Source: Paragorgia papillata
Taxonomy: Eukaryota > Cnidaria > Anthozoa > Scleralcyonacea > Coralliidae
Direction of reading: 5' to 3'
DNA: 64,000 nucleotides
Assembly (NCBI GenBank): GCA_035771165.1
Contig: JAWNZC010000001.1
Coordinates: forward strand, 2,784,001-2,848,000
How positions within the stretch are numbered: the first letter of the stretch is position 1; the number at the start of each line of letters is the position of its first letter. Below, one piece after another: positions 43,841 through 53,961 of the stretch. The translations under genes were made by a program, and so were the position numbers. A model generated the notes under the pieces. That model was not told the origin of the DNA and did not search any database. It saw only the letters and a list, made by a program, of their open reading frames with translations.

Positions 43841-44345
43841 GACGTGCTGTGGTTGGTATTGCGTGCTGTGGTTGGTATTGCGTGGTGTGGTTATGACCCT
43901 TCGTGCTGCGGTGATGACGTCCGCTCTGTGGTTATAACATTACGTGATGTGGTTATTACATTACGTGGTTATAACATTACCTGATGTGGTTATAACATTA
44001 CGTGATGTGGTTATTACATTACGTGCTGTAGTTATGACATTACGTGCTGCGGTTATTACCGTACGTGATATGGTTATGACATCACGTGCTGTGGTTATGA
44101 CATTACTGGTTGAATGTGTGATTATGACAATACATCTGGTTATGACAAATGTTACTTGCTGTGGTTATGACATCGTGTGCAGTGACTATGACAATATGTG
44201 CTGTGGTTATGACATTACGTGCTGTGGTTATCACATCACATGCAGTCATTATGACATCACGTGCAGTGATTATGACATCACATGCTGTGGTTATGACATT
44301 ATATGCTGTGACTGACATTACATGCTGTGGTTATGATATATTACG
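43840..44345. repeat. 21-bp minisatellite 3' of UGT copy 3 (block C)
   Basis: Same unit as at 23431-24180 (TTATGACATTACGTGCTGTG), about 24 copies, with more ATAACATTACGTGATGTGG variants. Confidence 0.9.
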
Positions 44346-44545
44346 TGCTATAGTTATAACCTACCTGCACACATGTCATTATGTGTGCAGATATTCGCTG
44401 CTAGATAACAACCACACACCCTCCCCTGTATACCGACGGAAGCGATTAATCAAATCTTATGACTGCTTAGTAAATACAGTTTGTTTTCCATGCAAAATAA
44501 TCCATTCGAATGGCTTCGCATCATCATTCATGCAAGTTTATATCT

Positions 44546-46081
44546 TTATTGTTTCTTTATCTTTTCCTTTCTCTGACAGCACCAATAAAAGCAGAAACAA
44601 ACCAACTTGATGAAAATAAAGAGCAGAATATGCCAAACTAGGAGACAAACAGCCAAGATATCCAAGCCTAAGTACTGCCAAAGAGGAATGTCTTGTCCCC
44701 AAGATCTCAGATGATCTGCACCAAAGGTAAGTACATGATTAATCCAGAATGCTGCTTCCTCCACAGGTGGGACTCTCTCTGCTCGCATGATGGCTGAAGC
44801 TTTCTGTATGCGTGCTCTGTATTCAGGGTTGGTAATCACATCATCAATAGCAGAAACTAAGTCCTCCATGGCAAAAGTCCTGAGGTCAAGTCTTAATCCA
44901 AAACCTTTCCGAACAATTCTTGCAGCATTGCCAGGTTGGTCTGCAAACACAGGAAATCCAATCATTGGAACCCCAGTAAGCACTGCCTCTTGCTGGCCAT
45001 TGGATCCACAGTGTGTGATAAACAGTCGTGTGTTTTTATGATGTAACAGATCATACTGAGAAAGCCAATCACTGAACATCAGTTTATCTGATCTACTGGA
45101 ATTGGACATTGAATATTGTATTACAAACCTGTATTTTGTTTGCTCGAATGCTGTAAAAAGTTTGTTCCAAATCTCAAGAGGTATACCCTTCACAAAGCTT
45201 CCAAAAGTAACAATGACAACACCATCCTTTGCATTGTCCATGAATGACTGGAATTCTTGTGGTAGTGGTTTTGGTGCCAATGTGAGCAAGTGACCAACTC
45301 GTTTCATATTAGGCATGGTAGGAGGGTTGTAGTCGAGGACACCATGTTGTATGACAATCCAAAGAAGTGCCTTAGCTTGCAGGTCATGCATAGAGATGTA
45401 TGGTTTTCCTGGAGCATAATCACTCACAGCTGTAGGCTTAGTTGAAGGATCATAGAAATATAGCTTGAACTCCATAAAGGTATTGACAAACCTTTGTCGG
45501 AATGTCATTTGATCTGTGAAGTCACTAAATATGTTTGGGACAACAGATGGCAAGATGGGAGCACGTGAAAATTGAGATGCAGCTAATGATCCTATAAATA
45601 CGAACGGAATATCAAACTTGTAAGCAACGATGGTCAACATTCTAGCTGGTGGTGTTGAGTCTAAGATCATTAGGTCTGGTTTGTGAGCTTTTATGTCTTC
45701 CATCAGTTGTTGATCTCTGAGAATCTTTACCACTATTACTTTTACCTGGTCATAGCTTGCACTCTTTCCTGGTGTTCCCTGAAAGAAAGTGTCTATAATA
45801 ATTTGTTCTAGTTCTTTAAACTCACGCATATCCCCCAAGCCATCGTACATCAATAAGTTCACTCCTTTGTCTTCAAGTTTAGCTCGCATGTATGGTGGGA
45901 TGGCTATTGTTACATTGTGGCCTTGATCTTGCAATATTTTACCAACGTTGGCAGCTCCGATGGTGTGACTGAAGGCCGGAAAACACAAGATGATGATGTT
46001 GGCTGCTGAGCTCCATTGACCAGTGATAAATATTAGAAATAGAACAAATGCAGACGCTTTGTGAATACATCGGCTAGCCAT
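44546..46081 (-). CDS. UDP-glucuronosyltransferase (UGT copy 3, intact)
   Basis: 511 codons in one exon. The start is taken at MASRCIHKASAFVLFLIF (46081) because the signal peptide follows at once. The frame runs open for 72 more codons upstream, but those encode a repeat of RFIPHPRFIPQ made from ATAAAACGCGG tandem DNA and are not expected to be protein. Catalytic histidine in FSHTIGAANVGKIL, NVT sequon, UDP-sugar signature FITHCGSNGQQEAVLTGVP then DQPGNAARIVRKGFG, C-terminal membrane helix and KIKKQ tail (KxKxx). Compared with copy 1 the nucleotide-binding loop has VFADQPGN for IHGDQPGN. AATAAA overlaps the TAA stop. It is probably an ER-membrane detoxification enzyme like its paralogues; acceptor specificity unknown. 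Confidence 0.93.
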   Translation of the reverse strand: MASRCIHKASAFVLFLIFITGQWSSAANIIILCFPAFSHTIGAANVGKILQDQGHNVTIAIPPYMRAKLEDKGVNLLMYDGLGDMREFKELEQIIIDTFFQGTPGKSASYDQVKVIVVKILRDQQLMEDIKAHKPDLMILDSTPPARMLTIVAYKFDIPFVFIGSLAASQFSRAPILPSVVPNIFSDFTDQMTFRQRFVNTFMEFKLYFYDPSTKPTAVSDYAPGKPYISMHDLQAKALLWIVIQHGVLDYNPPTMPNMKRVGHLLTLAPKPLPQEFQSFMDNAKDGVVIVTFGSFVKGIPLEIWNKLFTAFEQTKYRFVIQYSMSNSSRSDKLMFSDWLSQYDLLHHKNTRLFITHCGSNGQQEAVLTGVPMIGFPVFADQPGNAARIVRKGFGLRLDLRTFAMEDLVSAIDDVITNPEYRARIQKASAIMRAERVPPVEEAAFWINHVLTFGADHLRSWGQDIPLWQYLGLDILAVCLLVWHILLFIFIKLVCFCFYWCCQRKEKIKKQ

Positions 46082-46495
46082 CGCGATTGACCTATTGTGT
46101 AAAATCAAAGGTATCGTGTTACATATTATTAAGTATCTTTTAATGCGCACGACGGGTAGGGATAAAACGCGGCTACGGATGGCGGATGAGAAAAGGCAGA
46201 TAAGAAAGGCGGCTGAGTGGATAAAACGCGGTTGAGGAATAAAACGCGGATGGGGGATAAAACGCGGTGGGCGAAATAACGCCCGTTGAACACCCATTTA
46301 AAATAAAATCAGATTAGGTATAAAATCAGGTAGATATAAAATCAAATCAGGTAGATATAAATCGAAAGAGAATTTGAAGTGTCGGAAGATTTCAAGTCCT
46401 GACGCCTTGCATGCATGTTAATCAAACGCAAGCTGTTTTTAAAAACAATATGTTTTCTTCATTTTCGCAAACGCTAAGCAGAATTATCCCTGTAA
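46082..46495. other. 5' flank of UGT copy 3
   Basis: Contains a small tandem of GGATAAAACGCGG/GGCGGATGAG words (46155-46270) and a threefold TAAAATCAGGTAGATATAAA near 46300-46350. The promoter should be here on the - strand. No clear TATA box or start site can be assigned. Confidence 0.45.
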
Positions 46496-46496
46496 A

Positions 46497-46850
46497 ATGT
46501 AAGAGTTTACGTAGTCCTTTAGAAGTTTTAAGAATTGGCCATCGATGAACTGCAGGAGGTCGCTAAGAGAGGTCAAGAGGTGACCATCTTTTATTATTTT
46601 TTACTCCAAATGGATGGAAGTAATTAAAAGCAGAGATATTCCATCATGATTGCGTACGGTTCAACCAAAAAGCGATAATGCTGAAGCAATGTTTTTATGC
46701 CCCTTGACCTCGTGGAGTAGTCGCGCTTCTTTCACGAATAAGCGTTTACTTTCTTTATCAGCAACACGTAGTTTCTTCACAACAACCTCTTCCCCTTTAT
46801 ATTTTCCCGACTAAATCGCACCAAATGAACCCGAGCCCCGGCCCCAGCTT
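46497..46850 (-). pseudogene. Protein kinase relic (N-lobe), block C
   Basis: Reading the - strand from 46850: GSGSFGAI, an in-frame TAG, SGKYKGEEVVVKKLRVADK (glycine loop and VVVKK with the ATP-binding Lys), then SKRLFVKEARLLHEVKGHKN (helix C with its Glu), and EPYAIMMEYL (hinge), followed by a frame break and SDLLQFIDGQF. About 110 residues of a kinase domain without the catalytic HRD and DFG motifs. It lies upstream of UGT copy 3 on the same strand and is duplicated in block D. A relic, not a working gene. Confidence 0.7.
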
Positions 46851-47104
46851 GTCGTTGCGCGAAAAAACAGTCTATTTAAAAGTTGGAAACCCAGGATTTA
46901 AACTGTTCTTCGCTCGCAGTTTTAATTTTGGAATACTGAAAACCCCTGCCATCATCTTGGGCCATCATTTAAAATAAGTTATCAAACGTTGCCTTCGCCA
47001 TCACGATAAGAAGACAATGATGACGGAGCCGGAATGACAATTGTAATATAGTATCGCACGTGGACATCGCGTGATGAACACGCAAGTACTTTTACCTCAA
47101 CGCC

Positions 47105-47406
47105 AAGATGGCGAATAAAACAAAATGGCTGGAACAAATGGCCCTGGTGGAGGCTAGCTCAAAATGGGCATTTTATTAACTAGAACTCAATTCTTTACAC
47201 AGTAATTACACGTAATTACACCTAATTATTGCATGGTTTAAAATATAATTTCCCGTGCCGTGTGCAGGAACAACCAACAAGGTCAAAATACAATTTTTAA
47301 AAATAATATACAAAACTGAAACCGTCTGATTTACGCCATAAGCTCTTGACCAATCAGAGGCTGAGATAGCCTGGCCTCCACCAGGGCCATTTGTTCCCGC
47401 CATCTT
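47105..47406. mobile_element. MITE with about 37-bp inverted repeats
   Basis: GGAACAAATGGCCCTGGTGG at 47131-47150 is mirrored by CCACCAGGGCCATTTGTTCC at 47378-47397. Beyond these AAGATGGCG and CGCCATCTT also pair. It is about 300 bp and non-coding. A partial CAAATGGCCCTGG recurs at 47422. Confidence 0.8.
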
Positions 47407-47843
47407 GGCCCAGTTCCCTACAAATGGCCCTGGGTACGAGGTTGCTTCAGTGGGTTGCTTTTACCTGTTACTACACGAACCACGTGACTTCCGCCCCGCG
47501 GGGGGAGAAAGAAAGAATGTGTTGTTGTCAAAGAGAGGAGTGAGTTTTGAGTAGAGTGTAGACCACAGGGTCGAGTATAATACGAGTAAAGATCCTTAAT
47601 AAAATAATTACCGAGTGTAGATCCTTATTACAACATGGTCCTTCGAGATTCAAAACCGAGCTAGAAGCCAGAGAGCGATGCAGCATGATGAATACTTCAA
47701 CCTCGAGAACTAAAAAGGATGGTGTAGGGCGAAATAAAGGGAAATTACCCTATTCTGCTTCCAGCTTGTTGTTCGGTAAGAATCAGCCTTTCGTTCCTTT
47801 CTGCGCTTACTGCAGTCAATAACATCCATCCCTCAAATGCTCT

Positions 47844-48327
47844 GTGGTTACTGAAGTTTCTGCTCGCTGTGCCATTCTACGAAGGAAAGGGAAATGTTTT
47901 TCATGTTTAAAGTCAGGTCATCTTGCCAGAAATTGCCCATCGAAGTTCAACTGTCAGAAGTGTGGCAAGCGACACCATACATCGCTTTGTGAAGAAGAAA
48001 GGATCAACCAAAATGGAGCAGAAAAGAATAATGAAACATCCGACCCCAAGAACATTGGGTCCTCTACGTTGTGTGTCAACAGTAGTACAGCCGTACTATT
48101 GCAAACAGCTCAAGTCAACCTGGTCAACCTGGTGGTTCAGGGAAGAAAGTGAAAGCCAGAATTGTGTTTGACTCCTGCAGTCAGCGTACATATGTCACAC
48201 AGCGTCTCCAGGACAATGTGAAGCTGCAGTCCATTGGAAGTGACACTCTGCAAATTACAGCATTTGGTGACGAGGCACCAAGTCAAAGGGAATACAACCA
48301 GGTACAAATTTCAATTACAGCCATATA
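47844..48327 (+). pseudogene. BEL/Pao Gag zinc knuckle and protease region
   Basis: CFSCLKSGHLARNC and CQKCGKRHHTSLC are the paired knuckles typical of BEL/Pao. After a frameshift near 48150 the protease follows: KARIVFDSCSQRTYVTQRL, where DS is the active-site position of the DUF1758 aspartic protease, then DTLQITAFGDEAPS. An in-frame TAG closes it at about 48327. Confidence 0.75.
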
Positions 48328-48328
48328 G

Positions 48329-49500
48329 ATGGAATGGAACTTTATGCCAAGGGATATGTTGTACCAACCATTTGTAGCCCAATCAGTAATCAAACCATCG
48401 AAGCAGCTGTTGAAAGATATCCATACCTTCAAGGATTACATTTGGTTAAAGCATCAACTGCATCTGATGATGTCGAAATTGACAGTTTTAATCGGAGCTC
48501 ATTATTATTGGAACTTTATCACCAACATCACAAGAAGAGGAACAAATCCTGGACCCGTAGCCATCTGGACCAAGCTTGGATGGGTACTATCTGGACCAGT
48601 GATTAACAATTGTTTCAAGGGCCCTAAGTGCACTGTCAACCTGAGCTTAACCCATGCTTTGCAAGTTGAAGCCTCAACGATTCAGCCTGAGAAAGAACCT
48701 GATCTGGTCATTGAACTTGGTAAGTTCTGGGATCTAGAAACACTGGGAATTCGGAAGGAAGAGCCTTCTGTGTATGATAAGTTCACACAAGAAGTGAAAT
48801 TCGATGGGGAAAGGTACGAAGCCAAACTGCCTTTCAAGGAAGAACACCCACTCCTTCCAGATAACTATACTGTCTGCATAAAGAGACTGGGATCTCTGAT
48901 AAAACGTCTCCGAACAAGTACAGCCATTCTTCAAGACCATCACAAGGTCATCCAAGATCAGATTAGCCGTGGAGTAGTCGAAACTGTTGTAGCAAAGGAA
49001 GTAAAGTCACCAGGAAACGTTCACTACCTGCCGCACAAAGAAGTTGTGAGAATGGACAAGGACACAACTAAATTACGAATTGTTTACGATGCGTCTGCGA
49101 GAAACAACGGTCCAAGCTTGAATGATTGCCTTTATGTTGGTCCTCCTCTAATGCCATTGATATTCGACATCCTCGTTCGGTTCCACGTACATCCCATAGC
49201 TGTGACAGCTGACATAGAAAAGGCTTTTCTAAACATCGCCATTGCGCCAGAACACTGTGACTACCTGAGATTCCTCTGGGTTGATTACCCATCGAGTGAA
49301 GCTCCCCAAGTTCAAGTACTGCGATTTACGCGAGTCGTTTTTGGACTCACTTCAAGCCCATTCATCTTGAATGCTACATTGAAACATCATCTTCTCCAGT
49401 ATGTTATGACTGATCCAGAGTTTGTCAAGGACGTTATGCGATCTCTTTACGTCGATGACTTCGCGTCCGGTTCCTGTGATGTACCTTCGGCTTTGCAACA
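48329..49500 (+). pseudogene. BEL/Pao reverse transcriptase, truncated
   Basis: The first 140 bp after 48334 fit the BEL linker in one frame (YVVPTICSPISNQTIEAAVE). After a shift near 48475 the main frame continues VLIGAHYYWNFITNITRRGT, TKLGWVLSGP, then RT: TTKLRIVYDASARNNGPSLN, VTADIEKAFLNIAIAPEHCD, FGLTSSPFILNATLKHHL and SLYVDDFASGS (catalytic YVDD). It stops being BEL-like at ALQQ, where the 36-bp array begins; the open frame continues through the array to 49696 only because of its period. Confidence 0.82.
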
Positions 49501-50735
49501 GTCTGTAGCTGGTGTAACTCACTGGGACTGCACCCAGGCTGTAGCAAGTGTAACTCACTGGGACTGCACCCAAGCTGTAGCAATTGTAACTCACTGGGAC
49601 TGCACCCAAGCTGTAGCAATTGTAACTTACTGGGACTGCACCCAAGCTGTAGCAAGTGTAACTCACTGGGACTGCACCCAGGCTGTAGCAAGTTAACTCA
49701 CTGGGACTGCACCCAGGCTGTAGCAAGTGTAACTCACTGGGACTGCACCCAGTCTGTAGCAAGTGTATCTCACTGGGACTGCACCCAGGCTGTAGCTAGT
49801 GTAGCTCACTGGGACTGCACCAAGACTGTAGCTAGTGTAACGCAATGGGACTGCACCCAGGCTGTAGCAATTGTAACTCACTGGGACTGCACCCAAGCTG
49901 TAGCAATTGTAACTCACTGGGACTGCACCCAGGCTGTAGCAACTGTCGATCACTGGGACTGCACCTAGGCTGTAGCTGATGTCAATCACTGGGACTGCAC
50001 CCAGGCTGTAGCAACTGTCGATCACTGTGACTGCACCCAGGCTGTAGCAACTGTCGATCACTGTGACTGCACCCAGGCTGTAGCAACTGTCGATCACTGG
50101 GACTGCACACAGGTTGTAGCAACTGTCGATCACTGGGACTGCACCCAGGCTGTAGCAAGTGTAACTCACTGGGACGGCACCCAGGCTGTAGCTAGTGTAA
50201 CTCACTGGGACTGCACCCAGGCTGTAGTAAATGTCAATCACCGGGACTGTACCCAGGCTGTAGCAAGTGTAACTCACTGGGACTACACCCAGGCTGTTGC
50301 AAGTGTAACTCACTGGGACTACACCCAGGCTATAGCAAGTGTAACTCACTGGGACTGCACCCAAGCTGTAGCAACTGTCGATCACTGTGACTGCACCCAA
50401 GCTGTAGCAACTGTCGATCACTGGGACTGCACCCAGGCTGTAGCAACTGTCGATCACTGGGACTGCACACAGGTTGTAGCAACTGTCGATCACTGGGACT
50501 GCACCCAGGCTGTAGCAAATATCAATCACAGGGACTGCACCCAGGCTGTATACAGCAAATGTCAAACACTGGGACTGCACCCAGGCTGTAGCAAATGTCA
50601 AACACTGGGACTGCACCCAAGCTGCAGCAAAGTAAAACACGTGGAGTGCTCCCCGGCTGTAGTAACTGTCAATCACTTGGAATGCCCCCCTTGCTGTAGC
50701 CAAGTCAATCGCTGGGACTGCCCCCCCCGGCTGTA
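49498..50735. repeat. 36-bp minisatellite (about 34 copies)
   Basis: The unit is GTAACTCACTGGGACTGCAC plus CCAGGCTGTAGCAAGT. Two main variants alternate in blocks: GTGTAACTCAC and CTGTCGATCAC. Twelve codons per unit leave both strands open for long stretches; the - strand frame 49693-50901 reads YSLGAVPVSYTC/IDSC repeats. The array starts inside the BEL RT and ends in unrelated DNA. Confidence 0.95.
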
Positions 50736-51005
50736 GCAAGAGGAAATCACCAGGATTAGGCCAAGTTCCTGTGGCAACGCAAAGCAAGTACAAAGCACTC
50801 CGGAATGGAGGAAACCGAAAAATGCAATGCAGCATTGCCGCCCAAAATAAAGCGTCATCGTAATTGTTCAAGTTTAAAGTTCTGTAAATGCTTTCCAACA
50901 CTGTGAAGGTTATCGGTAGGCTCTGGCGTTTTCCCGCGCGCTGGGAGGAGAATGTAAAATGCCGTGTTCTAAATGTAATGAGCGTACCCGGCTAAGTATA
51001 CTTTT
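50736..51005. other. No gene seen
   Basis: Unremarkable DNA after the 36-bp array. It includes GTTTTCCCGCGCGCTGGGAGG near 50928. No LTR or integrase of the BEL element was recognised here. Confidence 0.5.
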
Positions 51006-51006
51006 T

Positions 51007-51207
51007 TTATTGTGCTTTCAACGTTGTTGACAGATGTGCTGCAAATGTCATTAACGCCCACTCGCTTGCTTGTTGGGGTGACCCACTTTCATTCATGCAC
51101 CGACTCCAGTAACAAAGGTCTAGAAACCTGCATTGAGCTGTCGAGTATGTTCGCTTAGTAGAACTGACTATACCTTGATACATCAGATTAACTGTCGTGC
51201 ATCTCAA
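51007..51207 (-). pseudogene. Tyrosine recombinase N-terminal fragment
   Basis: 67 codons with STKRTYSTAQCRFLDLCYWS and WALMTFAAHLSTTLKA. Same domain and same order as the recombinase at 19466-19768 (STRRAYTAFQQRP; LMLFAAYLSRTL) but diverged. Only the start of the core-binding domain remains. No other part of its element is recognised within 500 bp. Confidence 0.55.
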
Positions 51208-51209
51208 TT

Positions 51210-51782
51210 AAAGATTCGAGGTCAGAATCTTACCTGGAGGGAGGACAAAGAAAGTACATAGAGGACAAAGAAAGAACGTACCTCGACGAAAGAAGAACTA
51301 TCACAAGACAGACCGATCGAGCTTCTTCCACAACTGTGTTTGATTTCCTTGACATGAAATCGAAGGCGTAAGGGGCAATTTCAAAGGTAAAGCTTTTACC
51401 AGACCGTAGGGGCAGACATAAATACATCGCGTCCGGAGAGATATGCCTCGGCAACTTGCCTCTGCTCATCTCTTATCGTTCTATAACCACATTTATTGGC
51501 TCCGTAAATAATAGCATTCTTTATTGATCTCATTTTCGGGCTTGATCACTCTGTGTTACTGTGCATGTAGTTCACGCTGACCTCCACGTGATGTCACTGA
51601 TAATCGATTATTTCCAAATGAGCAATAGGCCACGCCTCCATTTGAAAACTCAACCGGTGAATTTGGCGCGCTGTAAAGGAAACAAGTCTGCCTCTCCCTC
51701 CCTACTTTTTCCTCCTCTCCACTTTTCTTCCCGTGGCCACCTGTCTGAAAACAACAAGAGGCAGAAGATTGGAGCAAGTCTA
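51210..51782. other. No gene seen
   Basis: Repeated GAGGACAAAGAAAG at 51240-51275. A GGAGCAAGTCTA motif near 51772, also found at 19520, may mark the end of the neighbouring recombinase element. No coding signal. Confidence 0.45.
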
Positions 51783-52468
51783 CCGCCTCTTCTACATAGG
51801 CAGTAGATTAAAGATGTTCGTAGTTCTCACGCTGAGTTGATCTGCTTTAATTAACTTTGGCAGTCGATTAAAATATCCACCAATCAGAACATTGCGTCCA
51901 AATTTTGGACAAATGCATTCAAATTTCAATAGGATCCGTGCAGGCTCTCTAGCTTTCACCTCCCGCGCCTCCCAGAGAGCCTGCTCGCAGGCTGTAAGAA
52001 ACGTGATTCTCGTCACTGTCTCGAAGATCGGTCTCTTTGAATAACGATTTAATGCGTTCGTTAAATTGAATTCAAGTATATGTGTATCTAAACTTAGCGA
52101 AGAAATGCGGAAATATGATGAACTAAACCTCACATTGATCGTCGGACGGTGACCATTCTTTCTTCGCGCAAATCATACTTCGCGCGCCAAAATGTGTTAT
52201 GCTGTACTTAGCAGCTTCATAAGTGATGACAACTAACTGGTTAGTTAATATATCGTTCGGTTAAACATTGGTACAATTACCATTTCTAATATGTAAAGAA
52301 TACGTTTTAATAGGAGTACAATTACCCGCAAACTTGACCGACCTCGTCATAAACCTATTATCTACTGTCACCACTGAGAATAGTGGTGATTACCTCACAC
52401 CGTAATGCTATGGTAACCCATCACCTAACTCTTAATCCTTTCGCACATCGTGCGGTTCCTCATCTCAA

Positions 52469-52511
52469 TGACGTCAGGATGAGGTCACGATGAAGTAACT
52501 GTATGACGTCA
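52469..52511. promoter_or_regulatory. CRE cluster, block D
   Basis: TGACGTCA at 52469 and 52504. The middle site is changed to TGAGGTCA (52480). Position corresponds to the clusters at 22531 and 34065. Confidence 0.5.
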
Positions 52512-52920
52512 CCAAATGGAAGAACTTTATTCATATATATTTGTAAAGCTCCACAAGCTCGATCTGTGGTCAAATCAAATTTTGCCTAGCAACGGGCCTA
52601 CATAAATATGTCTGAACACCCTTAATTAATCCGTTTAATGAAGGCTTTATAATTTTTACGGTTACAAATGTGTCTGTTGGTGTTACAAATATGTGTGTAT
52701 GTGTGTGTGAATACGGGCTGCTGCAAATTTGTGTGTATTATAATGAGTTGCTACAAATATCAGGTGATACGAATTGCTGCAAATATGTGTGACCTGTTTA
52801 AGTGAGAAATATGCAAGTTTGCTGCATGTGCATCCGAATTCAGAATTTTCTGACATGGCGGCAAAGGTTGAAAGCACCAGGTAGTTGGCGAGAGAATGGG
52901 GGGAGGGGTGTGTAAACTAA

Positions 52921-53381
52921 AGGGCTGTTTACACGGCCAAAATTTAAGCACGCTTATGCTTAAAATGCGCCACCTTGGTGCGTTTACACGGTCATTTAAG
53001 CTTATAAAATAATCCCTTACTAAAACACGTACACCATTATTCAACTTGGCCGACGAGCTATAGTTTTGGGTTTGCAATTGGAAACTTCGTATTGGTAAAG
53101 TGCGTCAAAGAACAACGGAACGGAACTACGGAAGACATGGGTACGCGAGAAAGAGTAATAGCAAAAGAAAGAAACGAACAAAGGAAACAAAGAATAGCAT
53201 GATGGAAGCTTCTACAGCAAGGCAAAAAAATGCATTTTATCGAATTAATAACAACGTATTAATAGCAAGCGTTTCGATTACCTGATCGTGCTCAGTTCAA
53301 TCCACCTCCTTGAGGTGGTGCAAACTAATCGCGATTAATTTACGCCGATCTGTTTACACGGACATTTTAAGCCCGCTTAAA
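52921..53381. mobile_element. TIR element with GTTTACACGG end, block D (right end missing)
   Basis: Nearly identical to 22971-23430, with the same truncation at CCCGCTTAAA followed directly by the minisatellite. It shares the CACCTCCTTGAGGTGGTG palindrome. Confidence 0.78.
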
Positions 53382-53765
53382 GTTATGATATTACGTGCTG
53401 TGGCTATGACATCACGTGCTGTGGTTACGACATTACTGGTTGAATGTGTGATTATGACAATACGTCTGGTTATGACATTACGTGCTGTGGTTATGACATT
53501 ACGTGCTGTGGTTATGACATCACGTGCAGTGATTATGACATTACGTGCTGTGCATGGTTACGACATTACTTGTGGTGTGATCATGATAATACGTCGTGTG
53601 ATTATAACATTACGTGCTGTGATTATGACATTACGTGCTGTGGTTATCACATCACGTGCAGTCATTATGACATCACGTGCAGTGATTATGACATCACATG
53701 CTGTGGTTATGACATTATATGCTGTGATTGACATTACGTGCTGTGGTTATGATATATTACGTGCT
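53382..53765. repeat. 21-bp minisatellite 3' of UGT copy 4 (block D)
   Basis: About 18 copies of the TTATGACATTACGTGCTGTG unit. This is the shortest of the three arrays, so copy number differs among the paralogous blocks (about 35, 24 and 18). Confidence 0.9.
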
Positions 53766-53961
53766 ATAGTTATAACCTGCACACATGTCATTATGTGTGC
53801 AGATATTCGCTGCTGATAACCACCACACACCCTCCCCCATATACCGACGGAAGCGATTAATCAAATCAATTTTTATGACTGCTTAGTAAATACAGTTTGC
53901 TTTCCATGCAAAATAATCCATTTGAATGGCTTCGCATCGTCATTCATGCAAGTTTATATCT

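Larger units (their letters stand above)
33697..47045. repeat. Segmental duplication block C (intact UGT copy 3), expanded by insertions
   Basis: 33697-34385, 40165-40386, 41502-41637 and 42840-43040 match consecutive parts of 52127-53380 in block D. 43840-47045 matches 53382-56282. The gaps are the four insertions at 34411-34875, 34894-40160, 40387-41493 and 41638-42839. An additional 770 bp (43069-43840) after the TIR element is missing in A and D. Confidence 0.85.
47520..49500 (+). mobile_element. BEL/Pao LTR retrotransposon, degenerate and 3'-truncated
   Basis: A possible 5' LTR (47520-47635, TGTTGTTGTC...ATTACAACA) is followed by TGGTCCTTCGAGATTC, the type of sequence seen after BEL LTRs. 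Gag zinc knuckles, protease and RT follow in order. There is no integrase, RNase H or 3' LTR; the RT passes into the 36-bp repeat array. Confidence 0.7.

Noticed and set aside
46082..46297. 72-residue N-terminal extension of UGT copy 3
   Set aside because: Encoded by tandem GGATAAAACGCGG DNA, placed before a normal signal peptide, and absent in the paralogues.
47520..47635. Firm LTR call for the BEL element
   Set aside because: Only one copy is present in the window, so LTR identity cannot be proved; mentioned only as possible.
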